Notes: generated from the sequence alone by a model not told the origin. 64,000 bases of DNA from Prorocentrum cordatum (GCA_963575745.1 CAUYUJ010006524.1:296001-360000), one strand, 5' to 3'; positions 50,085 to 61,939 are shown, numbered from the stretch's first letter. Numbers and translations are program-made.

Positions 50085-51655
50085 GGGCTGCGATCTGTGA
50101 AACTGTCGCCACTTCACTTTCGAGGGCTGCTGGGGCGGCCATCGGAGTGACGCCCCACGCAGACTCAGATTTGACCTCGCCATCCGTGGGGGGCTGCGAT
50201 CTGTGAAACTGTCGCCACTTTCGAGGGCTGCTGGGGGGTCCAGCGGAGTGGCGCCTTGCGCAAACTCACATTAGACCTCGCCATCCCTGGGGGGCTGCGA
50301 TCTGTGAAACTGTCGCCATTCGAGGGCTGCTGGGGGGTCCAGCGGAGTGACGCCCTACGCAGACTCAGATTTGACCTCGCCATCTTTTGGGAGCTGCGAT
50401 CTGTGAAACTGTCGCCGGTTTCGAGGGCTGCTGGGGGGGCCAGCGGAGTGGGGTCATACGCAGATTCGGATTCGACCTCGCCATCCCTGGAGGGCTGCGA
50501 TCTGTGAAACTGTCGCCACTTTCGAGGGCTGCTGGGGTGGCCAGCCGAGTGGCGCCCTACGCAGGCTCATATTAGACCTCGCCATCCCTGGGGGGCTGCG
50601 ATCTGCGAAACTGTAGCCATTTTCGAGGGCTGCTGGGGTGGCCAGCGGAGTGACGCCCCACGCAGACTTAGATCAGACCTCGCCATCCCTGGGGGGCTGC
50701 GATCTGCGAAACTGTCACCACTTTCGAGGGCTGCTGGGGGGTCCAGCAGAGTGACGCCATACGCAGTGTCAGAGTAGGCCTCGCCATCCTTGGGGGGCTG
50801 CGATCTGCGAAACGGTCGTCACTTTCGAGTGCTGCTGGGGGGGGGCATCGGAGTGGGGTCATACGCAGATTCCGATTTGACCTCGCCATCCCTGGGGGGC
50901 TGCGATCTGCGAAGCTGTCACCATTCTCGAGGGCTGCTGGGGGCCCAGCGGAGTGGGATCATACGCAGATTCAGATTCGACCTCGCCATCCCTGGGGGGT
51001 TGCGATCTGCGAAACTGTCGCCGATTTCGAGGGCTGCGGGGGGGCCCAGCGGAGTGGGGTCATACGCAGATTCGGATTCGACCTCGCCATCCCTGGAGGG
51101 CTGCGATCTGTGAAACTGTCACCACTTTCGAGGGCTGCTAGGCGGCCCAGCGGAGTGAGGTCATGCGCAGATTCAGATTTGACCTTGCCATCCCTGGGGG
51201 GCTGCGATCTGCGAAATTGTCACCACTTTCGAGGGCTGCTGGGGGGTCCAGCAGAGTGACGCCATACGCAGTGTCAGAGTAGGCCTCGCCATCCTTGGGG
51301 GGCTGCGATCTGCGAAACTGTCGCCACTTTCGAGGGTTGCTGGGGGGCCCAGCGGAGTGGGGTCATACGCAGATTCAGATTCGACCTCGCCATCCTGGGG
51401 GGCTGCGATCTGCGAATCTGTCGCCACTTTCGAGGGCTGCTGGCGCAGATTCCGATTTGACCTCGCCATCCCTGGGGGGCTGCGATCTGCGAAACTGCCA
51501 CCACTCTCGAGGGCTGCTGGGGGCCCAGCGGAGTGGGATCATACGCAGATTCAGAGTCGACCTCGCCATCCCTGGGGGTTGCGATCTGCGAAACTGTCAC
51601 CACTGTCGAGGGCTGACGGGGGGGGCAGCGGAGTGACGTCATACGCAGATTCTGA
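50085..51655 (+). repeat. 102-bp satellite array A3
   Basis: About 16 units, variant with GGAGTGGGGTCATACGCAGA. Several units have internal deletions, for example near 51440. Confidence 0.95.
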
Positions 51656-51659
51656 TTAC

Positions 51660-51895
51660 CCCCCCATTCCATCCTTCTCCTGCCCCTCGTTCCTGTCCCC
51701 GTTATTCTTCGAGCCTGGGGCCCCAATCCTCGATCTTTTGGTCGTCGTCCTGTGAATCCTGCAACGCATGCGCATCCCATATAGTTTGCACAGCAATGCA
51801 CCGCGTCTACACTGTCGTTGTTCCTGCTAATGTTGGCCTACTCCTCTTGCCACTTGATGCACATGGGCTGGATACGTCGCAGGGTATTCTTTCGT
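51660..51895 (+). repeat. Right copy of the flank of array A3, with tail 3
   Basis: GAATCCTGCAACGCATGCGC, CGCGTCTACACTGTCGTTGT, GGGCTGGATACGTCGCAGGG; runs straight into the right MITE end at 51895. Confidence 0.75.
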
Positions 51896-51933
51896 CCAAA
51901 ATCCGCCTGTACATGCCCGACCGAAAGTTTGGA

Positions 51934-53585
51934 GTGGTAGGAAGGGGGTCTCGTTGGGGGGCAGCGGGGGGTCCATAGACCGCACGGCGTGCGGCCTCAA
52001 CTCTCGCGCGCAAGCCCCCACGTGCGTCGACTCAGAGCAGGGCGTCGACTCGCGGTGGGCTCGATGCGGCGCGGGACCGAGTCGATGTTTTAGAGTTGTC
52101 CTAGACACAGGGTCATTGGTACGAGTAGCATGTACCTGTCTCCCAGTTACCCTTCCTCCCAGACTCCTCGCTCACACCAAGACCCACCCACACTCAGCCA
52201 CTTTTAGAGTCGCTCGTGCACGGACTGAGATTGATCCAGACCCGCTCGTAATCAGAGTCGGTCACACTTCTGTCATCCACACTCAGACCTACCCAGTCGC
52301 TCAAAGCCAGACCCACTCACGCACGGAATCACTCGCACCAAGTTTCCCGTATGAAGAGTCACTCTCACGTTTACTCAAAGAAGCTAGCCTTGCTAAAAAG
52401 TAGGGGTCGTGCCACAGTTGTGTTGTATGACGTGTTGGCCGTTCGTTTGCCGTCAACGTAATAGGCATGTATGAAGTGGTGTGTAGAGTATTACCACGAG
52501 TTCGCCTTTCCAGCGCAGCGCTGTCAAGAAAACCGTATGCAACATCCGGATTCAAAGAGGCAGTGTTTCTTCCCCGTCCTTCTCGTCAAGCGAGTCTTGG
52601 AAATACAGAGCATCTGACTTCTGCTCCCTGAAGGGGGGGAGGGGGTCGAGGGAGTAGCCAGGGCAAGTGGGCGGATGAGGGATGATGAGTGGGGGGATCT
52701 ACACGGAAAAGAAGAAGGCTTCGAAATGGTGACAGTATTGGAAGCAGTAGAAGGATAACATATGGTAAATGAGCGACGTACATACGTTCACAATCCCGCT
52801 TAAGCTGGACCTCCTCATAGTCGGCCACTCTTAAATGTGCAGACTCGTTCATTTTCAGAGTCACTCAAATTTAGCCAGTAAGACCCATTCACGCATGCCT
52901 TGTATAATTCCCATCGTGACCACACCACCTTGAGGCAGCATGCATCGCAGCCAGGCCTCCCACGGGAGAGCCACCGGGTGGCGCATCACGGGCCCGTTCG
53001 CGTCCAGGTTAGTAGGGATTATCTCGTGGAATGTCCGTTTGGGGAGGTGGACGTGCTTTCGTTTCAACGCGTCACGATGGGGGGGACATGTAGGGGCAGC
53101 CCGTTTGGGGAGGAAGGTTTGTATCCCTTTGAAGTTTCATGGTGTAGCGAATCCTTCATAACTCAAGTGCTCGCACGTTGAATATGAGACGTGGCTTCTT
53201 CGTACCTCATAGCACGCTTGCGTACTACAACCCGCTGGATGAAACAGTGGAGACCGTGGGGATCGAGAAGGACATGATTGGCCTCCCGTTGGGCCACGGG
53301 GCCCCGGGACAATGTTGGAGTTGGGGCCGATTTGGACATTTCAGATGCATCTCTCACCTCATTTGATTTTATAACGGCCAACTGGGGTCAGCGTCTGAAA
53401 GTGCAATTCCGCTTGAGACTTCCTCAGCTGAAACTGTCAGATCGCCATGCAGGGCGATCTGAAAATTTGCCATGGCATCTGAATGTGGCGATTTCGCGTG
53501 GGACGTCCTCCTGAATTATCCTGGCGATGGACCCAACCATATGCAGTTACGAGTACCGCAAAGCAGGTTGAGCGAATGAGAGGGA
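51934..53585. other. Unassigned region
   Basis: Short degenerate repeats around AGACCCACTCACGCACG at 52130-52380. A short + frame at 53178-53366 (RRGFFVPHSTLAYYNPLDET) is protein-like but isolated. Nothing else recognised. Confidence 0.4.
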
Positions 53586-53589
53586 ACTG

Positions 53590-56335
53590 CCTAAGGGGCC
53601 ACGAAACGTGTGAGAGGTGTGCCGAAATGGGTGCGGTGCCGCCATGCGAACGCAGCCACTGGGGCCCTCGGTGGAGCTCCCTCATGGGGCCACGAAACGT
53701 GTGAGGGGTGTGCCGAAATGGGTGCGGTGCCGCCATGCGACCGCAGCCACTGGGGCCCTCGGTGGAGCTCCCTCAGGGGGCACGAAACGTGTGAGGGGTG
53801 TGCCGAAATGAGCGCGGTGCCGCCATGCGGACGCAGCCACTGGGGCCTTCGGTGGAGCTCCCTATGGGGCCACGAAACGTGTGAGGGGTGTGCCGAAATG
53901 GGCGCGGTGCCGCCATGCGAACGCAGCCACTGGAGCCCTCGGTGGGGCTCCCTATGGGGCCACGAGACGTGTGAGGGGTGTGCCGAAATGGGCGCGGTGC
54001 CGCCATGCGAACGCAGCCACTGGGGCTTTCGGTGGAGCTCCCTATGAGGCCACGAAACGTGTGACGGGTGCCCCGACATGGGTGCGGTGCCGTCATGCGA
54101 ACGCAGCCACTGGGGCCCTCGGTGGAGCTCCCTATGGGGCCACGAACCGGGTGAGGGGTGTGCCGAAATGGGCGCGGGGCCGCCATGCGAACGCACCCAT
54201 TGGAGCCCTCGGTGGGGCTCCCTATGGGGCCACGAAACGTGTGAGGGGTGTGCCGAAATGGGTGCGGTGCCGTCATGCGAACGCAGCCACGGGGGCCCTC
54301 GGTGGAGCTCACCTATGGGGCCACGAAACGTGTGAGGGGTGTGCCGAAATGGGTGCGGTGCCGCCATGCGAACGCAGCCACTGGGCCCTCGGTGGAGCTC
54401 CCTATGGGGCCACGAAACGTGTGAGGGGTGTGCCGAAATGGATGCGGTGCCGCCATGCGAACGCAGCCACTGGGGCCCTCGGTGGGGCTCCCTATGGGGC
54501 ACGAAGCATGTGAGGGGTGTGCCGAAATGGGTGCGGTGCCGCCATGCGAACGCAGCCACGGGGGCCCTCGGTGGAGCTCCCTATGGGGCCACGAAACGTG
54601 TGACGGGTGTCGCGAAATGGGTGCGGTGCCGCAATGCGAACGCAGCCACTGGAGCCCTCGGTGGAGCTCCCTATGGGGCCACGAACCGGGTGAGGGGTGT
54701 GCCGAAATGGGCGCGGTGCCGCCATGCGAACGCACCCATTGGAGCCCTCGGTGGGGCTCCCTATGGGGCCACGAGGCGTGTGAGGGGTGTGCCGAAATGG
54801 GTGCGGTGCCGCCATGCGAACGCAGCCATTGGGGCCCTCGGTGGAGCTTCCCTCAGGGCCACGAAGCGTGTGCGGGGTGTGCCGAAATGGGTGCGGCGCC
54901 GCCATGCGAACGCAGCCATTGGGGCCATTTGTAAAGCTCCCTATGGGGCCACGAAACGTGTGGGGTGTGTGCCGAAATGGGTGCGGTGCCGCCATGCGAA
55001 CGCAGCCACGGGAGCCCTCGGTGGAGCTCCCTATGGGGCCACGAAACGTGTGAGGGGTGTGCCGACATGGGTGCGGTGCCGCCATGCGAACGCGGCCACT
55101 GGGGCCCTCGGTGGAGCTCCCTATGGGGCCACGAAGCGTGTGAGGGGTGTGCCGAAATGGGCGCGGTGCCGCCATGCGACCGCAGCCACTGGGGCCCTCG
55201 GTGGAGCTCCTTATGGGGCCACGAGACGTGTGAGGGGTGTGCCGAAATGGGCGCGGTGCCGCCATGCGAACGCAGCCACTGGAGCCCTCGGTGGGGCTCC
55301 CTATGGGGCCACGAGACGTGTGAGGGGTGTGCCGAAATGGGTGCGGTGCCGCCATGCGAACGCAGCCATTGGGGCCTTCGGTGGAGCTCCTTATGGGACC
55401 ACGAAACGTGTGAGGGGTGTGCCGACATGGGTGCGGTGCCGCCATGCGAACGCAGCCACTGGGGCCCCCGGTGGAGCTCCCTATGGGGCCACGAACCGGG
55501 TGAGGGGTGTGCCGAAATGGGTGCGGTGCCGCCATGCGAACGCAGCCACTGGGGCCCTCGGTGGAGCTCCCTATGGGGCCACGAAGCCTGGGGGTGTGTG
55601 CCGACATGGGTGCGGTGCCGCCATGCGAATGGCAGCCACTGGGGCCCTCGGTGGAGCTCCCTATGGGGCCACGAAGCGTGTGAGGGGTGTGCCGAAATGG
55701 GCGCGGTGCCGCCATGCGACCGCAGCCACTGGAGCCCTCGGTGGAGCTCCCTATGGGGCCACGAACCGGGTGAGGGGTGTGCCGACATGGGCGCGGTGCC
55801 GCCATGCGGACGCAACCACTGGAGCCCTCGGTTGAGCTCCCTATGGGGCCACGAAGCGTGTGATGGGTGTGCCGACATGGGTGCGGTGCGGCCATGCGAA
55901 CGCAGCCAATGGGGCCTTCGGTAAAGCTCCCTATTAGGCCACGAAGCGTGTGAGGGGTGTGCCGACATGGGTGCGGTGCCGCCGTGCGAACGCAGCCACG
56001 GGAGCCCTCGGTGGAGCTCCCTATGGGGCCACGAAGCGTGTGATGGGTGTGCCGAAGTGGGTGCGGTGCCGGCATGCGAACGCAGCCATTGGGGCCCTCG
56101 GTGGAGCTCCCTATGGGGCCACGAACCGGGTGAGGGGTGTGCCGAAATGGGCGCGGTGCCGCCATGCGAACGCAGCCACTGGGGCCCTCGGTGGAGCTCC
56201 CTATGGGGCCACGAAACGTGTGAGGGGTGTGCCGAAATGGGCGCGGTGCCGCCATGCGAACGCAGCCACTGGAGCCCTCGGTGGAGCTCCTTATGGGGCC
56301 ACGAAACGTGTGAGGGGTGTGCCGAAGTGGGTGTG
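53590..56335 (-). repeat. 90-bp satellite array B2
   Basis: About 30 units of exactly 90 bp: GTGAGGGGTGTGCCGAAATG, GGTGCGGTGCCGCCATGCGA, ACGCAGCCACTGGGGCCCTC, GGTGGAGCTCCCTATGGGGC, CACGAAAC. It is the reverse-strand relative of the array at 8.1 kb. Because 90 is a multiple of three and stops are absent, frames of up to 587 codons stay open on both strands; none is called a gene. Confidence 0.95.
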
Positions 56336-56480
56336 GCTGACGCGGAGGGGGAGGAGGGAGGAGAGGGGAGGAGGAGAGGAGAGGAGAGGAGAGGAGAGGA
56401 GAGGAGAGGAGAACGCGGGGACCGTTTCTTCAAAACGAGGACCCAACACCACAGGACGGTGGGGAAAAAATGTCAGATCC
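56336..56480 (-). repeat. Pyrimidine tract and leader of array B2 (minus strand)
   Basis: GAGGAGAGGAGAGG tract, then CTTCAAAACGAGGACCCAAC and CCACCGTCC-type sequence with GGGGAAAAAA; on the minus strand it reads GTTGGGTCCTCGTTTTGAAG. Confidence 0.65.
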
Positions 56481-57155
56481 ATCTTCATGCCGCTTGAGAA
56501 TGGCGGTATGGCCTGAGAAGTCCTCGTAAGGTAGTTTGCGGCCGCTTTTCACGCCGCCGAAGAGTGGCGACTTCGTCTGGGCTGTCCGAACAACCGCGCG
56601 TCTCGTCCACCCCTGCGTCGCCGTTCCTCCGTTCGGGTCACGAGTCTGTCTGGGAGGCATCTGGGGATCGATCGAAGATCGAAGCTTGAGCTTCTATCGA
56701 TTGGCGAAGACCCAGTGGTTGTTCCCTCGCATAGTGCCGATCACCACTTTTTAATCCCGGGGGTGGTAGGTAGGCGCAAGCCGTGCAAACCTCCAGATGT
56801 GTTGCCACGCGCCCTTTTACGTTGTGTTTGACGCTATGTACCAATCGCCGCCGCCTGCAATCGATCTATCCATGTGTATAGATAGGTGTGTGTGTGTGTA
56901 TGCTAGAGGCCCCTCCTGTGATCCACTTTTCGTGCTTGTGTTCCATATGTCATATTTCCTTTGATCCGTCTATGTCCTCATTCCATATCCCGTCAGTTTT
57001 TCCTTTCCATTCCCTTCTGTTCCCCTCTGTCCTTCCTGCCCTTTTCTCCGATATGTGCCGTTTTCCTTATTCGCTCCTTCCCTCCCCCTCCGTTCCTTCC
57101 CCCTGCCATCTCCCTCCTATCCCTGCCACTCCTCTCCCTCCCTCCCCCTTCCCTC
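56481..57155. other. No gene recognised
   Basis: No motif, splice-bounded frame or repeat match. Lower GC than the arrays. Confidence 0.45.
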
Positions 57156-57165
57156 CTCCCTCTCA

Positions 57166-57196
<31 letters not shown>

Positions 57197-57560
57197 CCTC
57201 CTTCCCTCCCTCCACCTCTCTCTCTCTGTCTCTTCCTCTCTCTCTCTCTCTGTGTCTGTCCCTCTGCAGGAAAAGTTCGGTTTCAGCTTAGGTTTTTCTT
57301 CAACGCACCCGCGATGTCCACCAAGTCATCGCCATCAGCACCGCCAACATCGGTATCACCATTACCGCGGTCCTCACAATCCTCATCATCTTCATCCTCG
57401 TCATCATCACCATCATCATTAGCGTTATCATCACCATTATCATCATCATTGTCGTCATTGTCATCCTCGTTACCAGTACCATCAATAGGTCTGGAACTCA
57501 CGATGATGCTGATGATGGTTATGATGATGGCGGTGGTGGGGGGAGGATCAGGAGACGAAG
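57156..57560 (+). repeat. (CT)n and (TCA)n microsatellites
   Basis: CT run at 57160-57255, ATC/TCA run at 57355-57540. A frame starting MSTKSSPSAPPTSVSPLPRS between them is mostly poly-Ser. Confidence 0.85.
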
Positions 57561-58640
57561 GAGGGGATGGGGCGCATTAAACAAATATTGTCGCCTCTGC
57601 CGCCACAGTTACAAGTGCCAACTGGGCCGCCATTACCACAACGCTGGCATCGCCATCATCTTCACCACCTGAATTACCTGAGGCACTGCAATCATCGCCA
57701 TCGTCATTCTTGCAACCCTGAACCAATATTACTGTTTTCATCGTCGTTACTGTCTCCGTCTCCGTCTCCCTCAGCACGGCCACGACGTGACCGAGGGACG
57801 GTCGGTTGACCTTTAAGCAATCCTTGGGGGGAGGGGATGGCGACGACAGACGGTGAGGGAGAGGCACCGGTGATGGAGGAGGACGCGGCGGAAGAGGCGG
57901 GGAGGAGCCGGGTCGGGACAATCTGGCCTTGCGGGGACGGGGGGGGGGACAGGGATGGAGGCGTGAGAGGGGAGGGGGCGACACCCGGAGCGGATGCAAG
58001 CCGGCACCATCTATGCCATCCCGAGACTTCCCTCCCGCCTCTTTCCTCTCCCCCACACTCTTTCATAGTGCAACCAGAACAGACACCACCACCCCACCTT
58101 CCTATCTGCACACACACACACACACGACAGGGACCAATCCTTCTGGAATGTCGTAGCAGCGTCCTCCATGTGGCGGCACCAGGACGAGAAAGCACGCAGG
58201 TCCTGCGCGGCAGCGCAGCGAATTCCAGTCCCATGCACGGCCCTTGGCGCGTCATCCCGCCCCCGTCGGGCGCTATATCTGGGGACGGGCCCAGGTATAC
58301 ACACCCCTCTGTTGGCGCCGCCGCCGCCGGCAGACGGCGACGGCGCCGCGGGGGGCGCTGCCCCACCAGCTCCCGCCACCCCCGCAGCCGCCCCGGCACC
58401 CGCCACGCCCGCAGCCGTGGCCGCCATGGCTGCGGGGGCATACCCGCCGGTGGGGCAGCCCCGGCCTTGGGAGGCCTTCGCCTTGGCCCCCTTTGCGCCT
58501 TTAGCCTTGGCGCCCTTGCCCTTCCCGCGGCCCTTGCCCTGCATCACGCCCTTGGCGCCCTGGCTGCCGCGCGCCCACTGGCGGTCCCGCTGCTGCTCAG
58601 TGCGCTCTAGGCTCTAGGAGCAGCAGCCTGCGCACCGGCT
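57561..58640. other. GC-rich region, no gene established
   Basis: On the minus strand a Lys/Gly/Ala repeat frame (MQGKGRGKGKGAKAKGAKGA) at 58380-58547 may be a low-complexity coding tail of the gene at 58650-59422, but is unsupported. Confidence 0.3.
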
Positions 58641-58649
58641 TGGCGCCCC

Positions 58650-59005
58650 CCGCCGGCGGGGCCGGCGGCGCCACGCCCCGCACGAACAACCCCGACGCCT
58701 GGCGCAGGTGGTGGTCCAACACTTGGACCACCTGCTGCGCCCCCAGCGAGGCCGCACCGAATTGCAACTTTACCTTGCAAGTGCCGGGGATGCGCACCCT
58801 CGCGCCGGAGGCCTCGTCCCAGCGACGCTGTTCCAAGACAGCACGCGCCAACCCCCTTTTCGAAGAGGCCAGACCCACGGCGTCGGCGACCCGTGCTGGT
58901 CCGCGCTGCTGTCGGGCAGCGGCCACTGCACCCCCAGCACCCCCAAGTGGGGCGCTAAGTCCTGACCCGCTGCAGCCGGCGTGGCCTGCCCCAGCTCCGT
59001 GTATT
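58650..59005 (-). CDS. Candidate exon of a minus-strand gene
   Basis: Reads VAAARQQRGPARVADAVGLA, SSKRGLARAVLEQRRWDEAS, CKVKLQFGAASLGAQQVVQV, LDHHLRQASGLFVRG. Protein-like and helical; ends PRAH-stop near 58600. No family recognised. Confidence 0.45.
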
Positions 59006-59287
59006 GGTGCTGCTCCCCGTGAGCCTGCCAAACGCCTGCTCGAGAGTGGGGAACCCCTCGAGGATAAGGCTGGTGGGGGCAAACGATTACCCCCCCCCCC
59101 CAGGGGGGCCCAAAAGGAACCCCCCTCTCCCCTCCCCGCCCTGAATTGTCAGTCCGTGCCCCCCCTTCCTGGCCTCCAGACATCCCGGCGTTGTCCGCCC
59201 TCCGTCTGCCTGCCCCGCCCCCCAATGCTGCGGGGACACGAAGGCCAACGAACCCATTGTTTTAATCGTTTGCCTCAGACTTGTTCC

Positions 59288-59422
59288 TTAATCGCTTCCT
59301 CCCGTTGGCCCGTTCGACTTGAGCACCTGACTGACGTGGTGCGACAGGCGTCCAGGCCGTTCCTCTTGCTGGGCCTGCCGCTCTTCAAGGAACGCCAGTC
59401 GGCGGGCGGTCTCCGCGCGACG
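59288..59422 (-). CDS. Helical exon of a minus-strand gene
   Basis: Minus strand after CTGCTGCCTCGGAG: RRAETARRLAFLEERQAQQE, ERPGRLSHHVSQVLKSNGPT. It either ends at the TAA at 59288 or uses the GT donor inside SHHVSQ|GTGCTC to continue to the exon at 58650-59005. Confidence 0.5.
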   Translation of the reverse strand, partial: RRAETARRLAFLEERQAQQEERPGRLSHHVSQVLKSNGPTGGSD

Positions 59423-59612
59423 CTCCGAGGCAGCAGCCAATTACGCAAGGCCGTAGTCACCACTCTGGATCACGCAGTAGACGCGAAAAACATGCTGCCG
59501 TCCAACGGTCCCACGCATCTCCCCGCCCGCGAACCCCCCCCACCCACACACACCCCACCCCCCCACCCCCCCACCGCCCAACCACCCCCAGCACTCCCAC
59601 CGCTGCCACCAC

Positions 59613-59700
59613 CCACCGGGGAGCCCGCAGGCCGAGGTCGGCAGGCCGCCGGGCGAGGGCCGCGAGCAGCTGTTCGGAGCGGCGAGCACCACTCCATGCG
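59613..59700 (-). CDS. Possible upstream exon of the minus-strand gene
   Basis: RSEQLLAALARRPADLGLRA followed by a GTGGGTGG donor on the minus strand. Short; phase not verified. Confidence 0.3.
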
Positions 59701-61445
59701 AACGCACAGGAACTGGAATGGAATTGGGGGGTGGCGGGGGAGGGAGAGGGTGGTGGCCTTCCTTTTGGGGAAAATATTCGGGTGCGCTCGAGAGTCCTAG
59801 AGTCGGGAGGTCCAGGGAGTGGGAACTGCGCCACGAAAGGCCAGAACATCGGCGGACAGGCGGAGGGTCAGGCGGAGAGGAGGAGGGCACCGCACAAAAC
59901 ACGGAGGGAGGGGCAGGCAGGGGAGGCGGCAGGCGGGACACCAATCTGAGCACAGCTCCCCTGCAGTGGGGCGTGGGGGCGGCCCTGTGCGAGCACGGGG
60001 CTGGAAGTGGCACACTGGGGGCAAGGTGGCCCCTGCCCCGGCCGCCCCCGATGCACAGCGCGGGGCCTGCATCGTCTTGTGGCAAAGGCCGCAGGGGCGC
60101 TGCCGTCGGCTGCAGGCAAGGAACACCGTGTGGACGCCGTGTGAGGCTTTCCCTACGCTGCTTAGCGCCCCCCGCCCACCCCCCTCTCATCCTTGCTTGG
60201 CAGCACGAGCGCCTCCCCCCCCCCCCGCCCCTCCGCTGGCCGTCCCTTCTTCGGCGGGGGGGGGCGGTGGAGTGATCCCGCAGAGTTCGACCCCCACCGA
60301 GCCGCAGCGTGCTGGGGTCGGCCAGGCACCCCAAAACTATCCCGACACCCTCCCCGACGCCTTCCCCGACGCCCAGCCTCACGCCTTCCCCGACGCCCAG
60401 CCTCACGCCCTGCTCCATGCCCTGCCCTTCGCCCAGCCCCACTCCAGCACGACGAATCCGACGATGAACCCGACAACCGCCACCCACTCCAGCACTAGCC
60501 GCTAGTGACTAGCGCAGCCGCCGTAGTGTCCGTAGCCTCTTCGCGGGTGACTCTTTTCTCCCAACCCCTGTTCTGGCCCGTTTGCTTGCGGTTGCTCCCC
60601 TTTCCCTCCTCGTCTCCCGTTTCTCCTCTCCCTCGCCTTCTCTCCCTTGCTCCCTGCTTGCTGTCTCCCTCTGTCCCTTCCCGCCTGCCCGCCCGCCTGC
60701 ATGGTCCCGCCGGCCCTGGCCTCCCGCCTGCGCGTTTGCCTTCGTTTGCTTGCTTCTCATGCCATTCCTCCCTTTCCGTCGGCGCGACAGACTGCCGGGA
60801 GCAGGCGGCGCCTGACAAGTCGCCTCCGACACATCTTCTGCCTAATTAGGCGCTCGGGATCGGGCGCGTTTAACGAGCAAGGCGAGTGCGGTGTTTCTGG
60901 ACCTTTCTGGGGACACCGAAAGCACAGCGCCACCTAGGCTAGGTCAACGCCCGCCCGCTACCCCCCACCCCCGCCTCTCAAAACCCAGCAGAAACGCCCT
61001 ACCCCTGCGGACCTTTCTAGCCGGGCGTCGCCGGGCTAGTCCAGCCAATCGGATCGCCGCCTTCGCCTTTCGGCGGCGACGAGAAGGGCGAATAGCCCAG
61101 GGGCGGGCATTGCACGCATTCGCCCGGGAACCTCTCCGAAGACATAGATCATCGGCGCCTCTGGATCATGTATTACTCCCCCCGGGGCTATTCGCCCCTA
61201 TCGTCGACTCTGAGCCTTGGCGTGCCCCCCTCCCGTGCCTTACCAGCAGCCTTGGCCGCGGCAGCCTTGGCAGGTGGGCCCGGCTTTCGCGTTCCCTGGG
61301 CCCGGCGGCGGGGGCGGGGCAGGCGCCGCCGCCGCCGCCGCAACGTCCCCCCGATACCATCTCTCGTGGTTGCCCAGAGGGCGACAGAGCTGCCCGGGCG
61401 GGGGCGGCGGGCACGCCAGGCCACACTTCGCACGCGTACGGTTCA
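59701..61445. other. GC-rich region without established genes
   Basis: Tandem CCTCACGCCTTCCCCGACGC copies at 60360-60410; pyrimidine-rich 60540-60700; an inverted pair GGGCGAATAGCCC (61087) and GGGCTATTCGCCC (61184). No gene is supported. Confidence 0.4.
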
Positions 61446-61450
61446 GCAGA

Positions 61451-61935
61451 TCACTTCGCCTTGCCTGCCGCTGTAGCGTATCCGGCAAGCGCGCATCGTG
61501 TAATGTGGCCGTACAGGTCTTTGCTGAGCACCTTTAGGCCGCATGCTTTGCAATAGACCACATCCTTCCAATGAAGCTCTGCCAATGAAGGGGGAGACGC
61601 CAGCCACCGCGCTGATTGAATTGACGCGTACCCGCGTCTCCCAAGGTTCGCAGCTCTGTCCGCCAACTTCTTGTCGCGAGCACCTGTATGACCGTACACG
61701 TGTTCCCACGTGATCGTGCGCTTCTCGCTTACTCGTGCGATGAGTATCTGCACCGCATCCGTTCGTTCGACTTCGCCTACCACAAGCACCGCGCAATATT
61801 CCCCGCGTGCTCCGAATCGTATCGAATGTGTACGGGCACATGGCCACCGTCGGGGGCTTCCTCCAGCAGCCAATGCATGAGCTCGCCAATTGCCGATAAC
61901 TTCGCAGCGTTGTCGGTCTGACTCCGGGCGCCAGA
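61451..61935 (-). pseudogene. Orphan retroelement RNase H and zinc segment
   Basis: Minus strand: SQTDNAAKLSAIGELMHWLL (Glu), VPVHIRYDSEHAGNIARCLW (Asp) then a stop and frame change to ITWEHVYGHTGARDKKLADR, AANLGRRG (His and last Asp). VVYCKACGLKVLSKDLYGHI, TRC follows as a C2HC segment. A 3' fragment of another LINE. Confidence 0.75.
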
Positions 61936-61939
61936 CCAT

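Larger units (their letters stand above)
44530..51925. mobile_element. 7.4-kb satellite-bearing giant with T1 MITE ends
   Basis: Left end TTAAGTCGGGCTTGTCCCTC and the next 50 bases match the left end of complete T1 MITEs (best seen at 63425). Right end CGTCCAAAATCCGCCTGTAC, ATGCCCGACCGAA matches their right end. Flanks AGTTATGA (44522-44529) and AGTTTGGA (51926-51933) agree at six of eight positions, as expected of a worn 8-bp duplication. Inside are three leader-satellite-tail modules and no transposase. Confidence 0.65.

Noticed and set aside
44815-51636. Open frames within the 102-bp arrays
   Set aside because: Frames start and stop with unit-length changes; no protein-like content.
54492-56433. 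Frames of 526 and 587 codons on the minus strand
   Set aside because: They are the 90-bp satellite read through; the plus strand is also open for 498 codons, and the sequence is purely periodic.
57568-57780. Possible exon after (TCA)n
   Set aside because: Low-complexity CAT/CCA codons without splice support.
60524-60545. TCCGTAGCC resembling the start of a spliced leader
   Set aside because: Only nine bases agree; the rest (TCTTCGCGG) does not.
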